Below the pieces are notes generated by a model that did no database searches, had not been told where the DNA came from, and worked only from the letters and a program-made list of their open reading frames with translations. Below, in pieces: positions 11,546-26,566 of a DNA stretch of 64,000 nt. Source of the DNA: Craterostigma plantagineum (lineage: Eukaryota; Streptophyta; Magnoliopsida; Lamiales; Linderniaceae); NCBI GenBank assembly GCA_027422505.1, contig JAPQWV010000493.1, forward strand, positions 248,001 through 312,000, in the 5' to 3' direction. The translations under genes and the position numbers were made by a program. How positions within the stretch are numbered: the stretch's first letter is position 1; every line of letters starts with the position of its first letter.

Positions 11546-13824
11546 TAGGAAGGAATAATATGGATTTTTTCCGTTTTCTTTATTTGTTTCCTATTTTCTT
11601 ACCTTTTTTTTCCTTGAATATTTTGTCTGTTAATTAATGGGGGGTTATGAAGTTAATATATGATTAACAAACATATTGTTTGTTTGTATATAGCATGTGG
11701 GATCGCTCCCTTTCTTGAAATCGTGTGGACATTAATGACATATTATAGACAGCTAACAAGCATAGTAATGCGATGCTGAAATATTTAGGTGATGAGGACA
11801 TTAATTTGAAATTTAAATTTTCAAAATCAAGGTATATCTGTTCACAGCTAAGACCTCTTGCAATAGATAGAAAGAAATATCTGAGGCGTGGACACTCTTA
11901 GAGTGGTCTGTTCTTTACATTATTGTCTCTAACTGACAGTGATTGATGTGACATAGGAGTATGAAATTGAGTTTGAGGGTTAGATTAACTCCAATTTCAT
12001 TATGATTATGTGAATGTTAATGATCGATATTTACGTAGTTATTACCTCTGGGATCTGAGCCTTGAGGCCTATTTATTTTTATTTGGCAATTAAGTTTAAT
12101 TTGAGGTAAATTTCAATCTGGATTGATAATCCTTGATCTCCATGTTGCATTTGAAGTACAAGATATATTTTCATTTTTATTCTATTTTTTAAATTAAAGC
12201 TGTTTTGGGCTTTTATGCAAAGTGGCTCGAGAAGTCATGCAATCGAGGGGTATGTTTTTAATGCAGAGTAATGTAAATTTAACTCTTCAATCAATGGAAT
12301 CACATGTAAAGAACAATGGTGGTGGAGGTACCACTACTCACGAGAAAAAAAAAAAAAAAAGTACAATATTTACACAAAAATGTTTGCATAGTAATAGTAT
12401 AATAATAATTCTAAAAAAGGTATCTCTTTGATATTAATTACAATAGTCAACATCGGCGGAAAAGAAGCAAACGGCGTATAATAAAAGTAAAACATTGTTT
12501 GACCCAATAAAGCAAGGGACAATAATCTTTGTCGTCTTTACTTAAAAATCCCATTGATTAAAGGAAATATTATTTTAAGTGGGATGTCATAGATTGTTTG
12601 TTCTTGCTCGTCGTTTTCTTAAGCGAAAGCTAATCATTTTTCCCAATAGATTTTTAATCTAACTTATGATTACATGCTTTACTGTTTGTCATTATTACAT
12701 CATTAGAAAAAACATACCTTTATTCGGTCCCCTTCTTTGCCCACATTAATTATGTTACCAATATTATATTTTTAACTTCATCCTGCGTGCCAGCTGGACA
12801 TCAAGTGCGTGGATTGAAGAGTAATCATAATTTTATTTCAATTTCTCATGCAATTATAGTGAATTTATCAATCATCCCATGATTATCAACAGGTGGTCCC
12901 TGAAATGGGACCTTACTACTATGCTATTATTCATCTTTCATTAGTTTCCTTTTTACGTAATTAAATAATGAGTTGAGTATTTCTGTTATAATTTGGGTTT
13001 GGACCGTAAGATGATTGATTTGTTGGGAGCCATGAAACCCAAAGAATGAAGCAAGAAAACTGTTGAATAGTGTGGTCCTTAGTTTGCCGACGACCTGTCT
13101 GTAATGTAATACTTGGCTTCAATCAAAGGTATGAATGAAAAGGAAAGGTCTTTGAATCTTGAGTGAGACTGATTTGAAACATTAAGGACATAATGATAAT
13201 ATCTATCAAGTTCTCCAACCAAAAAGCTAGCTTGCAATAATAACGTGTATGCAGACATATGAATGAATAGAACACAAAACTAATGTCCAAAGATCGACTG
13301 TAGCACTGTACTCTTTTTTTTTTTATTTTACACACAAAACTCCGTTGTCTTGTCTCCCTTGCCTGTTTATTCTACTTCTTCATCTTCTTATTGACTGAAG
13401 GGTTGGTCGTTTCTTGCCGGCGATTCACGGCGGAGACCTTGGTGGCTGAGCCGGCGGCGGAAAGGGGTGAAGAAGATGATGCTGTGCTGTTTCTTCTCAT
13501 TCTCAACGACGTCGTTCCTTGTCGGACGACTGTGAAAGTCAGTCGGTCAACGTATCAGTTGAAAATAGAACCTGCTGAATAACGGAATATTCATTCTATA
13601 TTTTATTTTAACTGGGAAAATAGTAAATATCCCAGAGAAAAAGGGAATAAATAAATAAATAATATGCACGCGGACATTTTTACCCTCCAGTCCAAGCAAC
13701 ACATGGCATGACCTCTGAGCTGAGCTGACCTTTCCTTTCTTTCTCTCTCTCTCTCTACATGTTCAACGAATAGAACTTCAATCGAAATCGGATCTGTGTG
13801 TTTGGGAGATTTGAGGAATCGGAA
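11546..13824. other. Long intergenic region, no gene supported
   Basis: About 2.3 kb, AT-rich. It begins with the T-rich 3' UTR of the EXORDIUM-like gene. A short GC-rich patch at 13391-13582 is open in one frame but matches no family I know. CT repeats at about 13736-13757 precede the kinase start and look like 5' UTR. Confidence 0.45.
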
Positions 13825-15517
<1,693 letters not shown>

Positions 15518-16440
15518 AGCCCATCAGTTTTGAAACTTCTTTAAGATGCTTCCTTTTTCTAACCGATAGCGCGATACAGTAATAGAAAAATAGAACTTGT
15601 ACAAGCCAGGAGTATGGATGCTATAATAATTAGTTGCCTAAACAATACGTACGTTGATTATTTTTTTCGAATCCAACTCGATTATCATAATAAAAATCCA
15701 ACTGGACTGGACAATCATAAGCTTTAGACAAACTTCAGCGTCGGTGCAGGTTACTACAATAATTATATGGATTAGATATATTATTTCTGCGGAGATTTGA
15801 TTTTAAGGTGAATGTTTGTCGTGTCTTGGACACATCAATTTAGCAAATCCATCTTGCAAGAAAGGCATAACGACGCAGTTTAAGACAATTTTCACCAAAT
15901 ATACGTAAAGTGCCGAGGGATTATTAAATGAAGGTGCACGTCTAACACACACAAACGTTTATGTGAAGACTTCTGCTCAGTATAATATATGTGTATGCAC
16001 ACAGTCAAACAATTCACATTCACATTTGAATTGTGTGCGCAGTCATCTATAATTTAGTAGCTATACAATAAGTTAATATTAATTTAGAAGTTGAGTACGT
16101 GCGCGTCTTACTTAAGAAGCACATTTTCCTGAAGAATGAATGCATGAACATGGCAAATAATTAAAGCTTCATAACTCAAAAGCAATGCATCTCTATCTCC
16201 GCAGTGGAGTACAATATCCGTATCCAGAAAAAAAGCAAGTGTCTCCACGCGACGTCGTTTCAAAGATTACTATTAATTCAGTTCAACACTTATCATTTCA
16301 AATCATCGGTTTGCAGAGGCAGCTCCTCCATGCATATATATATATATCTATATATATTCCACCCACGCTATTGATCCATCGTTTATAGAAAGCAGCAGAG
16401 AACAACAAAGAAGCGCTTGAAGAAGTTATTAACCAAAACC
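15518..16440. other. Spacer and promoter of the pectinesterase gene
   Basis: No gene is seen. An AT dinucleotide run with TATA-like character lies at 16335-16358, about 85 bp upstream of the pectinesterase ATG. Confidence 0.4.
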
Positions 16441-18755
16441 ATGGCTGCTAACAAAGTCTCCATTTCCAACAAGATCATACTATTATTACTGCTGCTATGC
16501 ATCATCTCCTTCATTTCTCCATACGAATCGTCTTCCATAGATAATAACAGTGGCGAGGAGATTGCCCACAAGAGCGTAACTGTAATAAGCCAATGGTGTG
16601 CCGAGGCTCCACACGCCGACACGTGCACCTATTTCATGAGCAGATACGATGAGCCGAAATCGAGAGAAGAATTCCTAACTCTGACGATAAGGGCTGCTTT
16701 GGAACTAACCTCGGATGCTCAAACCGAGCTCGCCGATAGGCTTGCGCCATCATGCGAAGACGACGATGAGAAGAAGAAGACGATTATTAGGGTTTACAGA
16801 GATTGCTATGATCTTATAGAAAATGCTGCCCACCAATTGAATAATACCTTACGGAGCATTGATGAGATGAACGGCGATCTCAAGGGTTTTGAAGATTCGC
16901 AGACGTGGCTCAGTGCGGCTCTTACGAATGTCGACGAGCTGCTTCGCGTCGTCGGAAATTTGAGCGCTCCCATACTATCAGGTAACAAAAATTCAAAGTT
17001 ACCACCATCTTTTTAGGGTTTGTAATATAATATATAGATGGCTCATTTATTATTAATACTACTTTCCGCACACGCCATGCGTATGCGTGTGCTTAAAAAT
17101 ATATTATATTTATGTTATTTTAATTTTGAAAATTAATATTTAATAGATGACATGTAGTTTTTAAATATATAGAAAAATAAAACCTAATATGTAGGGGTAT
17201 ACTTGAAATAATTAAAACATTCAGAAGCAAAGTGATAAATTATTAAAATTTATTAAATATAATAGAGACAAATAAAATGACAGACCAAATTGACAGTTTT
17301 TAAACAACTTAACCTCTTTATATAATAAAATAGATAGAATAGATTATTATTTTTGTTTAGGTGAAGTTAAGTGGGGCTATGATGACAACCAAGGGTCCTA
17401 AATTTTAGGATCCTAAAGTTTGAAAATGGAACAAATAAAATACAAAGTCAAGTGGCCTGGCCACCAGGTGACGCCTATTCTCCTTATTTGCTTCGAGTTT
17501 GAAAATTATTGTCCTAAAATTGTCATCTTTAAGTTGGGTGTCGTTTCTCTCCAGACATAAAACATAATTGAAAATAAATATTGAATCTCCTCACTTGCAT
17601 ATCCAAAAAAAAAAATAGGCAAAGTTTCCCGGCTAATTAGCATCGGCCTCGCCGCGAACTGGGCTCTCGTGAGAAACCGATCCTCAACCAATAATCACCA
17701 CACGATGAACAACGCTCACGGATTTCCGAGCTGGCTCGATTTCAACAACCGTAAGCTCTTGCAAGAACGTCGCCGCTCAATACTGCTCTCAAAAGCCGAC
17801 GCCGTCGTGTCCAAAGACGGGAAAATCGGACACTTTACCTCAATCCAAGACGCCATAAAAATGCCACGAGCGGGCGCACGAGCCCTTCGACTAGGGTTTT
17901 AGTCTACGTGAAAAAAGGCGTCTACGAAGAGAACGTCGAGGTCACCATCTCCATGAGCAACGTCGCGCTCGTCGGCGACGGCGCGAGGCGCACAATTATC
18001 ATGGGCAACCGAAGCGTATCCTCGGGCTACACCACTTACGGCTCGGCCACGGTGGGCATCAATGGGCCGGGCTTCGTGGCCCGAGGCATCGCGTTCCGAA
18101 ACACGGCGGGCCCCCACGCAGGCCAGGCCGTGGCGGTTCGGTCGGCCTCGGACCTTTCCGTCTTCTATGGTTGCAGATTCGAAGGCTATCAGGACACTCT
18201 CTTCGTTCAATCCCAGCGCCAGTTTTTCAAGTCGTGCGCCGTCTACGGCACAGTGGACTTCATATTCGGGAACGCCGCGGCGGTCTTACAGAGCTCGGCG
18301 ATCTACGTTCGAAAGCCCGTCCCGGCCAGGCCAACACGGTGACGGCTCAGGGTCGGGGCGACCCGTTTCAGAACACGGGCATTTCGATCCAGAACTGTCG
18401 GATCGTGCCCGACCCGGCGGAGCTCGGGCCCGCGGATGTCGGGTCGGTCAGGACGTATTTGGGCAGGCCGTGGCAGGAGTATTCGAGGACGGTGGTGATG
18501 GAGAGTTATATTGATGAGTTCGTGGATCCTTCGGGCTGGTCCGAGTGGGACGGGTCGGGTTTTGCCCTTGATACGCTTTATTATGGCGAGTACAGGAATT
18601 TCGGGCCCGGGTCGAACTTGACGGGCCGGGTCGATTGGCCGGGGTATCATGCGAAGATGAATGGGAGTGAAGCGGAGAAGTTTACGGTGGTGGGTTTGAT
18701 TTCGGGTCAGGAGTGGTTGCCTGGGTCGGGCGTGCCGTTCGTTGGTGGGCTGTGA
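16441..18755 (+). CDS. Type-I pectinesterase with PMEI prodomain (two single-base frameshifts)
   Basis: Two exons, 16441-16981 and 17619-18755. Exon 1 encodes a signal anchor (IILLLLLLCIISF) and the pectin methylesterase inhibitor domain with its paired cysteines (WCAEAPHADTC, CYDLIENA). Exon 2 has the processing motif RKLLQ, followed by the catalytic domain: GVYEENVEV, QAVAVR, GYQDTLF, DFIFGNA and LGRPWQEYSRTV, with both catalytic Asp residues, the substrate Gln and the Arg present. Demethylesterifies cell-wall homogalacturonan after secretion. Two breaks occur: one base is missing in the A-run 17857-17861 and another in the C-run 18316-18318. With both allowed, the length is 559 residues, normal for the family. 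No homology is lost, so these are more likely sequence errors than mutations. An upstream in-frame ATG at 16417 is possible. Confidence 0.88.
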
Positions 18756-19177
18756 GATGAAAATTGGTCGTTATGGTGTAAAATTAATTATATATAAAGG
18801 CAATTCTTTTGTATATGGTGTAAAATTATATTGATTTACATATTTGTTCGTTGACTTCCTTATAGTATGGTCATGATGTCGCCGTAATATTACGAAATAT
18901 CGTACCGTATCTATATTTTAATTATATATCATTTTAAGGTACAGATGAGATGGATAGAATAGATCCCAAAAAGAGAAGAAATTTCCCATAAGATATTATG
19001 CTCAGCTCACCAGCGTAACAGAACAGTGATAATAAACATGAAAAAAAGCGTCCTTGAAAATTGAAGAATAAATCAACAAATGGGCAATACGTCGCCTCCA
19101 ATCCCACCATGATTCCAATAATATGATCGATAGCACCAAAAAATTTATTGAAGTTATTTCTCCTTTTCTTTTGCTTG
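18756..19177. other. Convergent 3' region between pectinesterase and TPP genes
   Basis: About 420 bp, AT-rich, no ORF supported. It must hold the 3' UTRs of both converging genes. Confidence 0.45.
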
Positions 19178-21171
19178 TTATGAGGTGTCTTTCTTCTTCC
19201 ATGCAACCAAGCTCTTGAGAAACTCCATTACCTAAACATCAATCCATTCATCTATTACTTAATACTCGAGATATGACATTGAACGATGTTTATAAAAATA
19301 GGTAGTTGAGAAGAAAAGAAATATACCTCAGATGGATCCCTTAGAGAGTAAAACGCATTGCTCTCTTTTGGCGCAGAAGATACTAAGATGCCCAGACCTC
19401 GATTTCCCTCTCTCAATACCTGTTTTTTTTTTGGGATTAATGAGTAAAGATTCTCTTCTATTACTGATTTAACAAACATTGAATTTTCCCAATCTGTTAC
19501 CTTAAACGCATCTTCATCCGTTCGATCGTCGCCAACATATATGGGAAGAACATCGTCGCAGTTTGTTAACCCTGAAGTATATATTGAATATGCTCAGAAA
19601 ATGAGTAAACATTCGAATGGGAGGATTGAGAAAGGAAAGAATGTCGAGGCGCACCAAGCGATTCGAGCAAGAATTCGACGGCCTTGCCCTTATCCCACTT
19701 CAAAACTGGTCGAACCTCTAAAACCTATAATACATAGATAAGAACAGAGACAGATAGTCAATTAGTGAGAGCTTTATCAATAAAATAAGACAACATGGGA
19801 TGGATATTATTGCAATAGGTGGTTTACCTTACGACCATGAGTCAAGCGCAACCGTGGATGCTCTTTCAGAGTTTCTTCAACTAATTTACCAACTACCTCC
19901 CAATTCTGTTCAACGGGCCAAGGCGAAATGAAAAAGAAAAAAGGATTCTCTTGCAAGTCCAACAATAACAAGATTCGACAAATTTTTATATCGAGAAAAA
20001 GTACCTTCTCTTCCACGTTTCGGTAGTGCACGGAGACACAAAACTTGTTGTTCTCAACTTTTGCGCCAGCTATATCCTTGGTCTTCTCGACAAGGGAGTT
20101 AAAAACCTGTTTCCATTTATTGACAACTTAATCCCGATAAACTTTGCAGGACGTTATGGTAGTTAAAACAGTTCTATCGAGATTTATATTCACCTCGTCG
20201 ATCAAGGGTAAGAATTCGCTAGCAGGCTGGAACAAATTAACTTCCTTGCCCTGCTTTTCAGTTGAGCTAATGCAGTTTTGTTTGTTGCTAGTTAGTGGTC
20301 TAACGGGGCCCATGATGTCCATTCCGTGACTCCCGGCGTAATAAAGCTCCGTTAGTCCTACGAACTCATACACCTGATTTCATTTCATAAGACAAAATTT
20401 AGCGAAGGACAAAGCAGAACACTACGTTAGCGCCAAGCGATTTATCGAAGGCAAACAATATACCTTATCGCGACTTCTGCCACTGATGATCGCAGTTGGC
20501 AAGTATTTGGCCACACGTTTAACAGCTGCACGCATCTGGGAAAACAAATACATCCCTTCTTAGAAATAGCTCAAACAACAGAGAAGAGAAAACAAACAAA
20601 ATTATCGTCTAAAGCCTATGGCCTCGACTACTCACAGCATTTGACATGAAGGCATGATCAGGGTTATCCACTATAGGGGACAGAGTACCATCATAGTCCA
20701 AGAATAGTGCTATCCTCTTTCCCTTTGCATTAGTGGTTATTTGGTCGAAAGCTGCTAGCGCCGATGGATACTTGATCTGCATAGTCAAATTAGTAAAATC
20801 ATATTTTTTCAAATGAAAGACTCGGTTTTTGGAAAGAAAGGTCACGAAAAAAGTATACATACCATCCAGGACTGATAAGCTAGATCGCTGCTATCATTTG
20901 ATGATGCCTCTGCAGCCAACTCTTTCATCAGTTTTTTATGAGTTGGAGACGATGATTTCATTGCATCAAGCAAACTCGACCTCACATCGTCAAGAATCCC
21001 AGGTCTTTTCCTTGGGATTGTTAGGAAAAGTGCTGAAGAAAAAGCAGAGCCATTCGGTGAGTATGGTAAGAGGGCAGCCGAGTGCATGCCTAATCGGGCG
21101 TTGTTGCCTAATCGGGCGTTGTTCATGGGGGCAGCATCAGCAAGAACAGGGGATGTAAGATTAGATTCCAT
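19178..21171 (-). CDS. TPP: Trehalose-6-phosphate phosphatase
   Basis: About ten coding exons on the minus strand, from ATG at 21171 to stop at 19178; well-defined ones are 20863-21171, 20636-20776, about 19499-19567 and 19178-19231. HAD phosphatase motif 1 is [11 protein letters not shown], motif 2 region [16 protein letters not shown], and the motif 4 region reads [16 protein letters not shown]-family blocks [23 protein letters not shown] and [11 protein letters not shown] are all present. Converts trehalose-6-phosphate to trehalose and so lowers a sugar-status signal. The N-terminus starts [15 protein letters not shown], as in TPPA-type proteins, and carries an 18-bp tandem duplication (21088-21123) giving NNARLG twice. 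An in-frame ATG at 21258 exists, but family alignment favours 21171. All exon joins are in frame. Confidence 0.9.
21088..21123. repeat. 18-bp tandem duplication in the TPP first exon
   Basis: GCCTAATCGGGCGTTGTT occurs twice in a row, adding six residues (NNARLG) to the N-terminus without breaking the frame. Confidence 0.9.
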
Positions 21172-24100
21172 CTTAGGAGGTTTAATTTCCAGAGCTTTCC
21201 TTAAGCAGATATTCGATAGACTCCTTTCAAAACTTGTATTGTAATTAGCTCCAACCAACTCCTTTGTGCAGTAAAAACTGCCTCTTCAGTGTATTTGATC
21301 ACTGCCGACGAGAGAGGAAGCAAAAATCTAAGTTTTCGATATATACAGACAGAAGGATCAAGTGCTCAATGGAGTAATAAATGCACGTCAATAAAATGGC
21401 TTCAACAAGTAATATCGTGGGCAGGCCAGAGAAGAGCTCAAGAACTAATAGACATTGTTCAGTGGGGTAGCTGATAGCTTCATAATGTATTCTTTTGCCT
21501 ACAGGACACAGAGGATGTCATAGCATATGAAGGCACATTGCATGGTCCAGCCGAACAAGATTGGAAAGCATTAAAAAATGGACCCATAAAAAAAAAAAGA
21601 AAAGAAAAGAACCCATCAAGGCTGTGGCATCAATGAATGAAGAATTGATTGAAAGATTGAAAAAAAGGTGGCCCCATAATGTTACTGTAGTAACAGAACA
21701 AGACTCCGAGACCACCAGGTATTGTAATGTTCTGAGATAACGATATGTCAAATGACCTACTTGTACTTCTTTGGATCGTTTATAGATTCCAACATATAAA
21801 TAAATGGATTAGGGGTCATATTAGCCAAAATAGTTAAAACTTTTGATTAACCAAAACAGTGGGATGGAGGGCTGGATTTGTAACTCTTATTAAGACAAAC
21901 AACGACAGCATGAAAAAGACTACATAGATGAATCCAAACTAAAACATAACTGTACAGACTTAATAATACAGCTCAAGTGAAGACAAGCCACGCTTGGAAT
22001 CAATCAATTTATTGAGTTATTGTCATTGAATAACTAAGGCCCCACAAGTTAATTTGCAACATGTTAATAAACAATCTTGAAAATGGGGTGTAATTGTTGA
22101 CAAAAGAGTAACCTAAACCCGAGGGCAGTAATAAAGCTGAGAACGAGATATTTTGGCCTTTAAGCAAAAAACAGAGTGCGAATTCAAATCCAATTCAGCT
22201 GTGGACCTTAATCACACAAACAAACCAAAAAAATGAAACTTTACAACCCCCTTTTTTTTTCCGATGAATGGTTTCTTGGGGAAGAGGAAAAGGAAACCGA
22301 AAATAATAAATGCGAAAAGCAACTCATTACAAGAATCCAAATCAAACATCAAAGCAGTGGGTAAAAGAACTCCACAGAATCCCAATTACACTACAACGCA
22401 CGTGGAAAAACAGAAAACATAAATATAGGTGCACACAAGACAGATAGAAGTAAGATCTTTTCTGCCGCATTCTCGAAAAACACATTGGAGAAAAGGGAAA
22501 ATAAAAAGAAAAATCACATACCCGACCTGTCGATTTCAAGAGCCTAGAAATGAAGACCTATCGCCCTGAAAATCATAAACCCAAAGGATTTATTAGAACC
22601 ATCAGACAAACGCATTGTAAACAGAGTCAAAGCTCAAAGAACAAGAAACTCGAGCTGACCTCACCTTACGTACAAACGAGCACAGAGCCCAATATCGAAA
22701 AATGAAATGCGCAGATATCAAAGAATACGCTGAAGACGAGAAATATTTATACTTTGCCAGACGATTCTCAAAGAACGGGGAAAAGAAAGAAAGGCGAATG
22801 CAGAACGAGGGAACCGTATTTATAATAGGCGAAGAGAGAGAAGACGTGTTTCAGTGGGTGACTCGCAGGAGGAAACAGCAAGGAACCGCACGGATTGGAC
22901 CGTAGGCGAATTCTTCCATTGCCACGCGCAACATAACTAACGTGTAAGTTTTAATAAAATATGCCACGTGATATTGATATCACACTTGATGAAGGCACCT
23001 AACTTCTAGAAAATATTTTTAGTAATTAAAATATTATTTTTTCATGTAGATAATTAACAATGTTAGTTAAAGCAAAGCAAAGCAAAGCGAAGCCAGCCAA
23101 AAATAAAAGGGTTAAATTAAACGTGGAAAATACGACGAGCATCATTGTAAATATGCGTAGGCTTCGTGTCAGATCTGACGTGCTATGTGGGTCCCACACA
23201 AAGTTGACTGGTCTTTTTCGGTGCCAGCTGTTTAACGAGTGGTTAGCCACCCTACGCTGGCTCCACGTAGGACCGGTCAAGTCAACATCGTTACTATTTG
23301 TCTTTTCTTTCTATGTTAATAATAGCAACTAACGATAATAAACCATAATTAATAAAGGCAACTTCGTGAGTGAATATGGGTATTAAGCGAATAAAACATT
23401 TATGTCGACATTGCACGTGATTCGTTTATTTATGATGTATTGAAACTAAATTGTTAGGTGAGTGAAAATGAAAGAAAGAAAGAAGGGTTAATATGACCTT
23501 TCAAGTTTTAAAATATGAGACTTTTCATTTAAGGCCCCATACTTATCATTTACGATTCAGGTTCTCCTAGCAAAAAATTTAATTTTAAGGACGTATTTTC
23601 TGTAGTACTACTTCATTGATCTGACATATAGTATGTTGAAATTTTGAAACACAAAACGATCATCCATTACCAGTTTACGATCATCTGATACAAGTTCATT
23701 ATGTAGTACCACTTCATTGCTCTGACATACCAGTATGTTAAAAGTTTGTAACACAAAAAGATTATTCTATACTAGTTCAGATATCTTTTATACCACCTTT
23801 TTACACACACAACACAAAAGGAGTCCTTTAACCTAAATTTTTTCAGACATAGTCTGAAATCTATTTTAAACATCTAGGGAGCCTGATTTCGAATAGACCC
23901 TTTAAATAAGGTTCCAGACCTGTCAGAAAGACTATTGTTAAAGGACCAAAATTCTGTAAAATTTAGAGATAAACTTAAAAAGTGTTATAAAATGTATATG
24001 AACTCGATGATAATTTTGTTGTACTGCGGAATAATAAAGTGGTACTGCAGAACAACGAAGTGCTGTTACATAAAACGATCCTTAAACTAATTTTTTTTTC

Positions 24101-24653
24101 TGACATAGACATGAATTTAAGTGCAACTTTTTACGCCTGAAATGAAAATTACCAACGAAAGAAAGGTCGATGTGAAATGAGCGTGGCGACAAGACAATGA
24201 AATTCGGAAGCTTTTTTTTTTTTTTGAGTTGGAACCTCGTCAGTCTCTTCCACCTTTAGTTGGTTTACTTCAAGCTTACACGTTATATATGCAAACGTCA
24301 AAACTTCAAGGACATTCTAGGAAAAGGTAACATTTTTGGACCGAAAATGCGGTCAACGGTTAACTTGGTTAGGGTTTTCGAAACTGTCCGATGTGTTGTC
24401 TAATTAGTTGTATTGTATATAAACTCTTGAAAAGAGGGAATACATGGAAAAAAAAAAGCAAAGAAGATTAACGGATATAGTAAAGAGAAGGGCAACAAAA
24501 TAAGTCTCAAAACATACAATACCATACGATTATCAAGCCAAATGTGAGTAGCACAGCAGAAGTCCCGTGGAAGGAAAGGAACCAAACGTCGGCAGCATAG
24601 ATTAAATTAAGCAAACGAAAACGATGCTAGGAAGGAAGGGAACACATGAGAAA
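21172..24653. other. TPP 5' UTR/promoter region and intergenic sequence with diffuse repeats
   Basis: No coding gene is supported. The stretch to about 22,900 probably holds non-coding 5' exons and introns of TPP, since plant TPP genes often have them. Beyond it, 23601-24100 holds imperfect repeats (listed separately). The 24.2-24.65 kb part is the 3' flank of the BAG7-like gene. Confidence 0.4.
23601..23775. repeat. Imperfect direct repeat, two ~73-bp copies
   Basis: The copies at about 23601-23673 and 23702-23775 share TGTAGTAC, ACTTCATTG, TCTGACATA and AACACAAAA in the same order, at roughly 80% identity by eye. Similar wording (GGTACTGCAGAACAACGAAG at about 24041; CAAATAACACTCATTG at about 27003) recurs nearby. 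It is probably debris of a dispersed element; no termini or target duplication were found. Confidence 0.45.
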
Positions 24654-26566
24654 TTACAAGCAAGCCTCGAAAGTATCAGAGGCAGAAGCATCTTGGTCGA
24701 GCATACGAACCACCTTGGCAACACCTTGGGCAAGTTCCTTGTTAATGGCAGCGTCGGGCATATCGAACGTTCTCCTCCTAATGGACAGAGACTTCCCTTG
24801 AGGCTGAGGATCAACCACGTCGAGCATTGCTTCTAACTCATCAACCATCGATTTCTTGGCAGATCGAACCATCAAATCAGCGCCCTGAGAAAGGTTCATT
24901 CACGATTTGGTTTGGTTTGGGGGGCAGAGACGAAACAACAAAAGATTTTGGAAAGAAAGAAGAGAGTAGGAAAGCTGACGTACCTCAATAGCATCGACGG
25001 TGAGTAGCAAAACGATGATCTTTCAGAGAACCTCTGGCGTTCTTCTGCGTCGCGGGTGAGGCGGCGACGGTAGGTGAAGTTGTTGAAGAGGGTCCTTATC
25101 TCCTTCAACTTGCTCTTTGCGATGGCGAGCTCACGAAGGGCGCGAAGGGCCTGGGACCTTCTGATAAGGTAAGCTCGGAAGCTCTTTTGAATCAGAGCAG
25201 CTGCATCGAATGGAGACAGTTCTTTTCCCTTACCCTTTCTCTTGTTCGCTCTCTTAGTGAAGGCCTGTAGAGTGTGCGCGTTGGTATTTAATTAGAGACA
25301 TATCAGTTTCAGTAAAGGTGGCTTCGTCTCTCCAAGAGATCAGTAGAGAACTTCAATGCCATTCTAAATAGGCCATGAAGGCACCTCAAGAATGTAGTGC
25401 ATTTGCTTGCCTCATGAATCACAGAGCTAATGTTGACAATAGTCACAATACTAAGTACACTTGGTACTTAAATCATTTGCTTAGACATGGCTACCTAAGG
25501 AATACAGAGGAAAAAACAATCTTCATACAATGTACTAAGCACATATTTATACAAGCATCTAACCAAATTACTCACATTCCCTTATTAATTTTTCAATGAC
25601 ACCTCAAGTTCTACATATGGACAAATATTTGCATTACACTAAGCAACATTATCCAAAAATGAGGATTTGGGAAAAGAATCAAGCAAGCAGTAGCGACTAT
25701 TACTGAACTAAACCAAACATCACTTACCGAAGATAAGACCTTTAACTCAACTTTAACACCAACCCAAACAGTAATCAAGGAAACAGCAGTAGCTTTCGGT
25801 GAACTATTCAACCATCTACTAACCAAAGACAGGACCTTTAACTCAGCTTTAGATCTGTAACACCAACTCGCGGAGTAACACAACAAACGAAAAAAAAGGG
25901 AGATCTATCACCAACCTGCCTGAGAACAAGAGCCCCATGATCAGCAGAAGGTTCCTCGATCTCCACAATGTGAGCAGTTGCCTTCTCTTTCTTTTCCTTC
26001 GCAACCTTCTCCTTCTTCTTCTCTTTCTTCTTCTTCTCTCCTCCACTAGAGAACTCGACGGTGTACTTCCTCTCCAACGGATCCTCGCCCTTCCTCTTGA
26101 TCTCAGCCGTCCATTTATAGCTACCCTTCTTATTCTTCTTCTTGTCACCACCACCCTCGATCTCAGCAACCAGCTTGTACCTCCTCTCCCTCTCCGGCGT
26201 CCTAACCTCCGCCGTCCACTTGTACGTCCTATCGCTCTTGCTCCTCACCTCTTCCTCATGCCGCAGCAAACGGTCGAAACCCAACTCCAAAGCAGAGACG
26301 CGGTCGCTGAGAGTGTGGAGAAACGGGTCGAACAACCCAGCACGGCGGGTGACCCGACGGGTCGTCGAGCTGAAGAACGGTGTGTGGTGGATCTGAAGAA
26401 GGTCAGTGATTGCGTCGAATTCGGAAAAGGACGGCGGCGGGGTTAGACCCAGGAGTACGTCGAGGTGGTCGGCCGAGGGGAGACACGGCGGGGATAATAG
26501 ACTTAGGGGTTCGAAGAAGGACGGCGTGCGCTCGATGATTTCGTACCTTCGGAATGTGGAGCTCAT
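24654..26566 (-). CDS. BAG7: BAG-domain co-chaperone, BAG7-like (one frameshift)
   Basis: Three exons on the minus strand: 25916-26566, 24984-25264 and 24654-24884, giving about 387 residues. The start MSSTFRRYEIIER and the repeats YKWTAEVR/YKLVAEIEG/YKWTAEIKR followed by a lysine/glutamate-rich tract are typical of plant BAG7. Exon 2 has an IQ motif (AAALIQKSFRAYLIRRSQALR) leading into the BAG domain, and exon 3 continues it with SMVDELEAMLDVVDP. BAG7 binds Hsp70-type BiP and calmodulin; in Arabidopsis it is ER-resident, is released under heat and enters the nucleus (established for that protein, inferred here). In exon 2, one base appears lost in the run at about 25021-25023, breaking FSEKIIVLL; probably a sequence error. 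The first ATG in frame was chosen. Confidence 0.85.
25265..25915. other. Intron 1 of the BAG7-like gene
   Basis: A 651-bp intron with GT-AG borders on the minus strand. It holds a loose internal repeat: about 25685-25765 and 25790-25865 share GACCTTTAACTCA and CAGTAGC, of no evident function. Confidence 0.5.

Noticed and set aside
13391..13582. GC-rich open frame upstream of the UMP-CMP kinase
   Set aside because: Short, no recognisable motif on either strand; not enough to call a gene.
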